Assembly: GCA_905160935.1 (NCBI GenBank)
Contig: CAJHZI010000649.1
Coordinates: 186,001 to 250,000 of the forward strand
Length of the DNA: 64,000 nt
Direction: 5' to 3'
From: Enchytraeus crypticus
Lineage: Eukaryota > Annelida > Clitellata > Enchytraeida > Enchytraeidae
Position 1 is the first letter of the stretch. Every line of letters starts with the position of its first letter. The notes under the pieces were generated by a model that saw only the letters and a list, made by a program, of their open reading frames with translations, searched no databases and had not been told where the DNA came from. The position numbers and the translations under genes were made by a program. Below are positions 57,693-64,000 of this stretch, piece by piece.

Positions 57693-57838
57693 TTTGCTTT
57701 TCATTTTTAGTAAGCATATTCTTTTTTAGTTTGCATCTTTATGTAAGCATGATGGGTGGTCACCTAGATAGGTTTTATTACCTCTTTGACGGCCAAGTGT
57801 GTGTTACTGCATATTTGAATGTTTTTTTAATAAACATA

Positions 57839-57840
<2 letters not shown>

Positions 57841-57880
<40 letters not shown>
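57841..57880. repeat. (CT)n microsatellite
   Basis: About 19 CT dinucleotides. Confidence 0.95.
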
Positions 57881-57882
<2 letters not shown>

Positions 57883-57994
57883 GATCAGGTTGATGCAGTA
57901 CTAAAAATTCAGTAATTTTTTAATATAAATTTTCATTCCTGTTCCTCACCAGATGATAATGTCAAGGACGTCTCTAGACGCGTCCCTGGTATTA

Positions 57995-58008
57995 TATATA
58001 TCTATATC

Positions 58009-58039
<31 letters not shown>

Positions 58040-58040
58040 T
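57995..58040. repeat. (TA)n microsatellite
   Basis: Short interrupted AT run. Confidence 0.9.
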
Positions 58041-58510
58041 ATATTGTGTATACTGTAATCTACAATATATATTACAGGTTTTATTATATTAACTTCTCTG
58101 CCCAGTGACAGGCAATGTGCGTATTTACACAAGGTACACTGAATTAAACAGTGCTAATCATTTGTGTAAATAGTGGAAGACCACTTTATCTTCCGCGTTT
58201 TATTCTAGGAGGCCTTCAGCGGAAATTTATAGTCTTTACTCAAACCAAAACGTAATGGTAGAAGGCCTATGAAAAATACAACATAACTCAACCATAGAGA
58301 AACAACATAATCGAACATACCGAACAAAAGGAGTAAGATATAAATTCAAAGTTTCGATTTTTCAATTTAAAAATTAAAATATCAATCGAAAAATCTTAGG
58401 ACAATATCCCTCAAAAATGTTACCAAAATTTATACCAGACAGGCTATCAAGTCTTGATAGTAAATTGAAAATTTTCTTTGGATGAATACGCAGTCGTCGT
58501 AGTCAGGGTA

Positions 58511-58578
58511 AGCTATATCTAAATTTTCATTTAATTTACTGGAAACCTATATCTAAATTTTCATTTAATTTACTGGAA
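58511..58578. repeat. 34-bp direct duplication
   Basis: CTATATCTAAATTTTCATTT plus AATTTACTGGAAAC occurs twice in tandem. Confidence 0.9.
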
Positions 58579-58699
58579 ACAATCTGTTTATGCAAATATT
58601 AATCAATCAAATAAGAATTTGACTTCTGCTTCCTCGCCATTTGGCAATCTAAAATTTTTAAATCTATGGCCGTCATATAGTATCGCAAAAGGACAGAAT

Positions 58700-59600
58700 C
58701 GACAAAATAACTGACAGTAATAACGACATAGACATAGACATAGTATCAAAAGTTAGTAAATTCGCAGATGATTCGAAAATAGCAAAAATTGCAAATATTA
58801 AAGCAGATGCAGAGGTTCTAAGAGAAGACATTAAGATTACAGAATTGGTCTAGAAAATGGCAGATGGAATTGAATAGCGATAAGTGTAATATTACGAAGT
58901 GTAATATTATGCATATGTAAAAAGAGTTTAAATACAGAATATATTTTAAATAATAAAATACTGAAAAATACTACTTCTGAAAGAGACTTAGGTGTAATAG
59001 TGGATAATTCATTAAAATTTAGTGAGCCAATGTAATAAAGCTGCCAATAGTGCAAATGCTTTTATAGGTATAATAAAAAGAACAATGACAAGTTGAAGAA
59101 AAGACATTATATTAAAGTTATATAAGGCATTGGTTAGACCCAAACTTGAATATTGTGTTCAGGCTTGGTGTCCCTATCTTAAGAAAAATATAGAGAAATT
59201 AGATAAAGTCCAAGCTAGAGCAACAAGATTAATTAAGAAATGTAGTAATGTCAATTATGAAAATCGTTCAAAATACACTGGATTGATATCTTTAGAAGAG
59301 AGAAGGGTTAGAGGCGATTTAATAGAAGTTTATAAGATGCTTAATGGTTTCAGTAAAGTAAATTGTAACAATTGGTTTCAGTTAGCAAATAATAACAGAA
59401 CTAGAGGACACAATACAAGTTAATTAAATTTAGAAGTAGGCTTGAGATACGCAAACAATTTTTCAGTCAAAGAGTTGTTGGTGTTTTGAACGGACTGCCA
59501 GGGGAGGTCGTTGAGGCCGAATCTATCAATCAACTTAAAAATAGATAGGCCTATGATAAGTATATAAAGTTCTGTAGGGAATAGTGTGAAGTAGTAGTAG
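58700..59600 (+). pseudogene. CR1-like LINE, 3' half of reverse transcriptase
   Basis: Plus-strand reading VSKFADDSKIAKIANIKADA, WSRKWQMELNSDKCNI, KAANSANAFIGIIKRTMTS, ILKLYKALVRPKLEYCVQAW, DKVQARATRLIKKCSNVNYE, ISLEERRVRGDLIEVYKMLN, RSRLEIRKQFFSQRVVGVLN, GLPGEVVEAESINQLKNR. This is the order of the distal RT region of CR1-type elements (FADD box to the RRGDLIE and FF..R block). Stops and small frameshifts are present. It is complementary in extent to the 2,990-6,950 copy, which lacks this part. Confidence 0.88.
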
Positions 59601-60000
59601 TAGAAAAGTAATAGGCTGAGTTGTGAGGTTGCCCAGCTCGTTATTAAAGTGTATAAGTTTTGATAGTTAAGTACAGTATACATATTTTATTTTGCTTTTT
59701 GTATCAAATGGCTATTATCTCTTGCTGTAATGTTTGGTTTGTGTGGTTTTGAGGACGTGTAGGCCTAGGTATTTTGTAATTTTGACAAGTGTTAGCATAT
59801 TGAGCAGTATTAGTACCTGTTAGTGTACAGGTTATTAGTACAGGTGTGCTGGTTTCCTGTATTAGTACAGGTTATTATGTAAAAATGTTTAATATGTTAG
59901 GCTATGCTAGATGTGTAGGTAAGTTTTATTTCATTTTGTGTGGGTCTCAAACAAGCAGTTGTGCTTTCTTACCTAGTGTCGTTATGTTATGTTTTCCGCG
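59600..60000. other. stretch after the CR1 end, nothing recognised
   Basis: May include the LINE 3' UTR. Contains a short repeated TATTAGTACAGGTTATT motif (59,820-59,880). Confidence 0.5.
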
Positions 60001-60045
60001 TTCGAGTATCTTACCGACTTCGCCACTGGCTCCTGCCATACGAGC
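60000..60045 (-). mobile_element. end fragment of the AGTGGCGAT SINE
   Basis: TTCGAGTATCTTACCGACTT, then CGCCACTGGCTCC, the A-box end in inverse. Confidence 0.7.
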
Positions 60046-60164
60046 AAGTAACTGATAATAGGAAGGCTCCGAGGTCAGAATTTTACCAGACGTTGGTACC
60101 GTTTCGTGTAATTGAAGACGTCTCTCGGCTCTCGCCCATGATCTTTACAAGTGGTACCAGAAGT

Positions 60165-60410
60165 GGGGTCTCTCTCCCTCTCCCTCTCACTCTGTGCACT
60201 GCTACTGGCAGGTCCATGGCATATAACGCCTCCACTCTTCTCTGTCTTCCGCTGTCCTCTTCTTGTCCATATATGAGTGGATCTTTAACTCATCTAACAT
60301 ACCTAATGTCTTTAATTAATACCCAATCTGTTTAAAATTAGTCTTCTATCTCTCCAGTCAATTCCTATTCTTTTCAATATAATATTATTCATCATCGATA
60401 TCCAAAGTTG
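60165..60410 (-). pseudogene. RTE-like LINE, 3' end joined to an internal RT piece
   Basis: 60,165-60,310 matches the 3' tail (TGCACTGCTACTGGCAGGTC, CTCATCTAACATACCTAAT). 60,325-60,405 jumps to the RT segment at 14,275-14,340 (AAAATTAGTCTTCTATCTCT, CAATTCCTATTCTTTTCAA). The 600 or so bases between are deleted. Confidence 0.8.
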
Positions 60411-60419
60411 GGGTATCAT

Positions 60420-61190
60420 CTGGTAAAAAGTAACAAGCTCTCCCCGAATCGTTACAAATGACATGAAATTATCTACTCTGACTCTTTGTTTCGTATGTGG
60501 ATAAGGATGACTTGCTGGAATGTAATGAACGAAAACTGAGAGGACTTCGTATGCGAATCTCGTCAAAAATTGGTTGCTTTTTGATAGCTTTGTAATTTTG
60601 TAATTTTTGTCTTTTATATTTGTCTAACGCTGAATGAATTGTTGAAAAATTAAATTAAATTAAATTCGGTTTAACGGTGAATTTATTGTAACTTCAAATC
60701 CAAATTTACTTATGGGAAAATCGTATATTTCAAGTAGGACGTCTCTGTATGGAATTGCTTTAAAATTGTATTTAAATATAACATTTCTTACGTTTAGTTT
60801 ACCTTTATGTTCCATAAAATCATAAAGTAAATGATTTCAACGAGTAGAATATAAGCTTGAACTTATATTTCGTTTCCCGACAGATGCATCTACTAGAATT
60901 TAACTATTTTAGAGGCTTAGTGTAGCCCAGTTCACTCTCTGCTCAGAGAGAACATTATCGGGCATTCACTAGAATGGTATCGTGAATAATTAACGAAATT
61001 GACTAACGGTTTAAATATGTCATTAACTATAGATATCGAAGCGGACATCAAGTCACAACAATTGGTTTTAAAATTGCAAATATAAATTAAAGTAATTTTT
61101 ATTAACGAATTTCAAGTCTTTATAATTAATTTCTCTCTGTGACGTATGACTTAGACAGCAGTTGATAATTGCTATAAACTAGCACGAAGA
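60420..61190. other. non-coding stretch, nothing recognised
   Basis: AT-rich, no coding or repeat signature found. Confidence 0.5.
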
Positions 61191-61194
61191 ATTT

Positions 61195-61385
61195 GATACA
61201 ACATATTCTAAGAGGAGATAATTTACTAAAAAAAGGCCATCGAAGGTAGATTAAAAAGAAAGAGAAGCAGCGTCAGAAAGATTGATCATGCAGGAGAAAA
61301 CGGACAACAGAGAAGATAGGAGTCATTATACACCACGGACATGCCAGTATGCAGTACACTATGAGAGAGAGAGAGGGAGACTTAT
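61195..61385 (+). pseudogene. RTE-like LINE 3' end fragment, plus strand
   Basis: Reads LRGDNLLKKAIEGRLKRKRS, then QENGQQRR, and ends TATACACCACGGACATGCCA, GTACACTATGAGAGAGAG. This is the inverse of the shared 3' tail of the family. Confidence 0.75.
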
Positions 61386-62047
61386 GACTTGAAAACTGAT
61401 TGGAATGAATTGGATTTTGTGTGAGTTGCCTGGTTTGGATTGGGTTGGGTCAGAGTTTTGAAGGGTTGCGTTGGATTCTGAAACTTGAATACAAAAATAA
61501 ATTACGTATTATCAAGTAAAGACCAATAACAATTTAAATCTGTTATTTGAGGTACATGTAACACTAGAAAGAATATTTAAAAAATCAGTTGCAATAATTT
61601 TAAGGGACTGCCGTCAATTGTGGACTATAGCATAACTATCAGATTGTTATCTACACACAAATTACAGTAATAGGCCTAATAGGGAAAACTTTGATCACAG
61701 ATTGAAAGTTCAGTCGATAACTTCGATTATTTGATGGACTGATTTTTGTTTACTCTTATCTAGAGCTCTATACAACAGTACGATGTCGTCATTTGAACTG
61801 TTTCGATTCTCAGGCTACAGAACATCGCTCTCAACCTCTATGACTGACTCATGGAAAAGTGAAATATATTTATTCGGTAAAATAAATGTATCGACATATA
61901 TTCTCCAGAACAATTTGGAATATCATCCAACTGTGTTCCGGATTTCGGTTTCTTGTCATCTTGTGTTTTATATCTAAAACAGAAGAAAAAGAAATCTGAA
62001 TTATTTTAAATTTTCTAACCTTCAAAGTAATTAGTAAACTTTCTATT

Positions 62048-62106
62048 TAATAATAATAATAATAATAATAATAAATACTAATAATAATAATAATAATAAT
62101 AATAAT
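62048..62106. repeat. (AAT)n microsatellite
   Basis: About 18 AAT trinucleotides with one interruption. Confidence 0.95.
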
Positions 62107-62234
62107 GCTATTGACCGAGTAGAGTAGCCCCAATGCATTGAGAAAATAAAGGAGCCAGTTATTATGTGGTTCTTTATTGGGTTATGTCTAGAATTTTTTT
62201 ATTTTAGGGCTACTTTATTTTTGAAGCTAGCGAA

Positions 62235-62425
62235 TCCTGAATAAAGTGTACAAAGTTATTAATGATTGAAATTAAGCTGAATAAAGTAGCCAAGTTATTA
62301 ATGATTTAAATTAAGCTGAATAAAGTAGCCAAGTTATTCTTGATTTAAATTAAGCTGAATAAAGTAGCCAAGTTATATTAATGATTTAAAATAAGCTGAA
62401 TAAAGTAGCCAAGTTATTATAGATC
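62235..62425. repeat. ~42-bp tandem repeat, about 4.5 units
   Basis: The unit core AAGCTGAATAAAGTAGCCAA, GTTATTAATGATTTAAATT is repeated with small length differences. No coding meaning is visible. Confidence 0.9.
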
Positions 62426-62689
62426 AGGCAATAGGCCTATTATAAATAAAGAAGCCAAGTACAATTAATTCAGATAATAGCAACTAAGAGCACGTTATTC
62501 TTATAATAATAAACAAAGGGTCACTTTATTAATGAAATAATTTAAAAAGGCACCGTTATTCAATTAATAATTAAAAACAGTATTTTGACAAAAATATATT
62601 TTTATTTAGGCCTAATGCAGTTTTTTGAAATATGCTACATACGCATATAGGCCCTATCTAGTCATATAAATATTTACAACGAATATGAA

Positions 62690-62890
62690 GATTTAAAGTT
62701 CGGTTCCTCACCCGAAGGCAATGTCAGGGACGTCTCAAACGGAACATATAACTACAATACCACTATAGTACAAGATCACCAGTCTACATCAGAACTCCCT
62801 AGTAAATGCATTGTCTGAAGAGAAAGCGAGATCAATGTCAGTGCAGTCCATTTGCCAGAAATTGAGGAGGAAGATAATTGAGTCTAAGAA
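62690..62890 (+). repeat. dispersed repeat related to the 12,391 arm
   Basis: CGGTTCCTCACCCGAAGGCA, TGTCAGGGACGTCTC, then GAGAAAGCGAGATCAATGTC. Same order as in 12,420-12,560. Confidence 0.65.
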
Positions 62891-64000
62891 CGAAATATTT
62901 TTAAAAATTGACACTCAAACAAATGATACCAAAATATTATCAGAATCGATGTAAACACACAACTTATTAACAGAAATGTCATACATACAGCCTACATTAT
63001 ACAGCAGAGACTGCTAAACTTGTGAATTTGAAAACTTGCAACAAAATGTAAGCTGATTAGTACTTTTGTGCATGTATTGATGGCGGCAACTTTACTCTCA
63101 CATGTACGCTAATCTGCTAATGACGATAGGGCGTCATTGTAAACTAACACATTAAGGTTGCAGGCACACTGATATTTGACTGAATTCTCTAAACATATGA
63201 TAGCAACTTAATTCTGACGCCCTCTCACCTTCGCTTCAAGAAATTCTCTCACAAGAGGGCTGCTGCATGTATTTATTCCAGCTTAATGACTATAGCCTTG
63301 TTTGTATATTTATACTAATGACCTCTTCCACATAACATCTCCTCTTATATAAGGTATCTTCGTGATTTTAGGTCAAATATAAACCTACATAGCGAAATGA
63401 TAGTGAATGTTGATGCATATAGGCCTAACTGTTAACTCTTTATGATTAATAATATTTGGCCTACACACTTTGTTCTGTGGACTGATTTTCGGGATTTTTG
63501 GAATTTGCACCGTTTTTGGACCTTCTTTTTGCTCGCCGGCTTGATTTTGTTTTAATATCGCTCGATGTTGTCATTGATGACTGCAGCACTCTATTAATCA
63601 TTATAAGTTCATGGATTTTAGAAAAATTCATTTACACATCGCTAAAAATCGAAATCTAAATTATACATCCCTACTGCTATGTGTAAAATGCAGTGGTCCA
63701 TACTTCAGAAGAAATATTTTTTGCTAATAAATGTACGTTTAAAGTCAAGGTCAGAAGCCCGAAGATCCCTTCAAGACGTCAGATGTAACAGTTTTAATTT
63801 TACTCTCCGATCAGCTCTACTGGGAATGACCTCAGGATTAGTCATTTCAAACTTCATACCGTTACCTATTGCATTTACACTGAGCTACTAAGGCATTTAT
63901 ATTATAACAACTGTAGAACACCACTATTTATATTTTTGATTTTATTTATATTTTGTTTTATTTAAACGAGTATTCTACTTGTATTATCGCTAAAATTCCC
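62891..64000. other. non-coding stretch to window end
   Basis: Apart from the 33-bp repeated word at 63,561 nothing was recognised. No LDLa exon or signal-peptide exon was seen on the minus strand. Confidence 0.5.

Overview
The window is a piece of an AT-rich invertebrate nuclear genome, probably a lophotrochozoan such as a mollusc (inferred from intron-rich structure, retroposon types and abundant AT/GA microsatellites; the species cannot be named). There is no prokaryotic gene organisation. Most of the sequence is intron, degenerate transposon or simple repeat.

The one host gene that can be reconstructed is on the minus strand from about 53,678 down to 22,917. It has 19 small exons of 114-120 bases, each coding one LDL-receptor class A (LDLa) domain and each phase 1-1. 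They are followed by an exon coding a Ser/Thr-rich stalk plus a membrane helix, and by a terminal exon coding a tail of about 92 residues with three YxxL/I motifs, the last two spaced as in an ITAM (YTAL-x11-YEAL). All visible exons join in frame (2,729 bases, 908 codons plus stop). The signal-peptide exon is not seen and probably lies beyond 64,000. Everything points to a type I membrane receptor with an LDLa-only ectodomain and a tyrosine-based signalling tail; ligand and function are unknown.

The middle of this gene has been rebuilt by tandem duplication. A 3,613-base unit carrying three LDLa exons is present three times almost without change (about 33,567-44,475). A fourth, clearly older and diverged copy lies at 44,476-47,800, and an inverted scrap of the unit lies at 55,658-55,848. 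Because every exon is phase 1-1, each gained unit adds three domains without breaking the frame.

Region by region: 1-7,100 holds short repeats, SINEs and a degenerate CR1-like LINE with an internal inversion; 7,250-7,930 an inverted pair of tRNA-derived SINEs with telomere-like tails; 12,390-14,930 an inverted-repeat element and a 5'-truncated RTE-like LINE; 18,154-21,170 a nearly intact piggyBac element with TTAA ends and a single nonsense codon; 22,604-22,863 a 14-bp minisatellite just after the receptor stop codon; 22,917-53,678 the receptor gene, its introns filled with SINEs, LINE pieces, a 756-bp MITE and a 948-bp mariner relic; 55,100-56,100 perfect hairpins and a palindrome cluster; 56,600-64,000 a 5S-rRNA-derived SINE, a CR1 3' end, RTE 3' ends and minisatellites. 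No CRISPR array, functional tRNA gene or intact rRNA gene was found.
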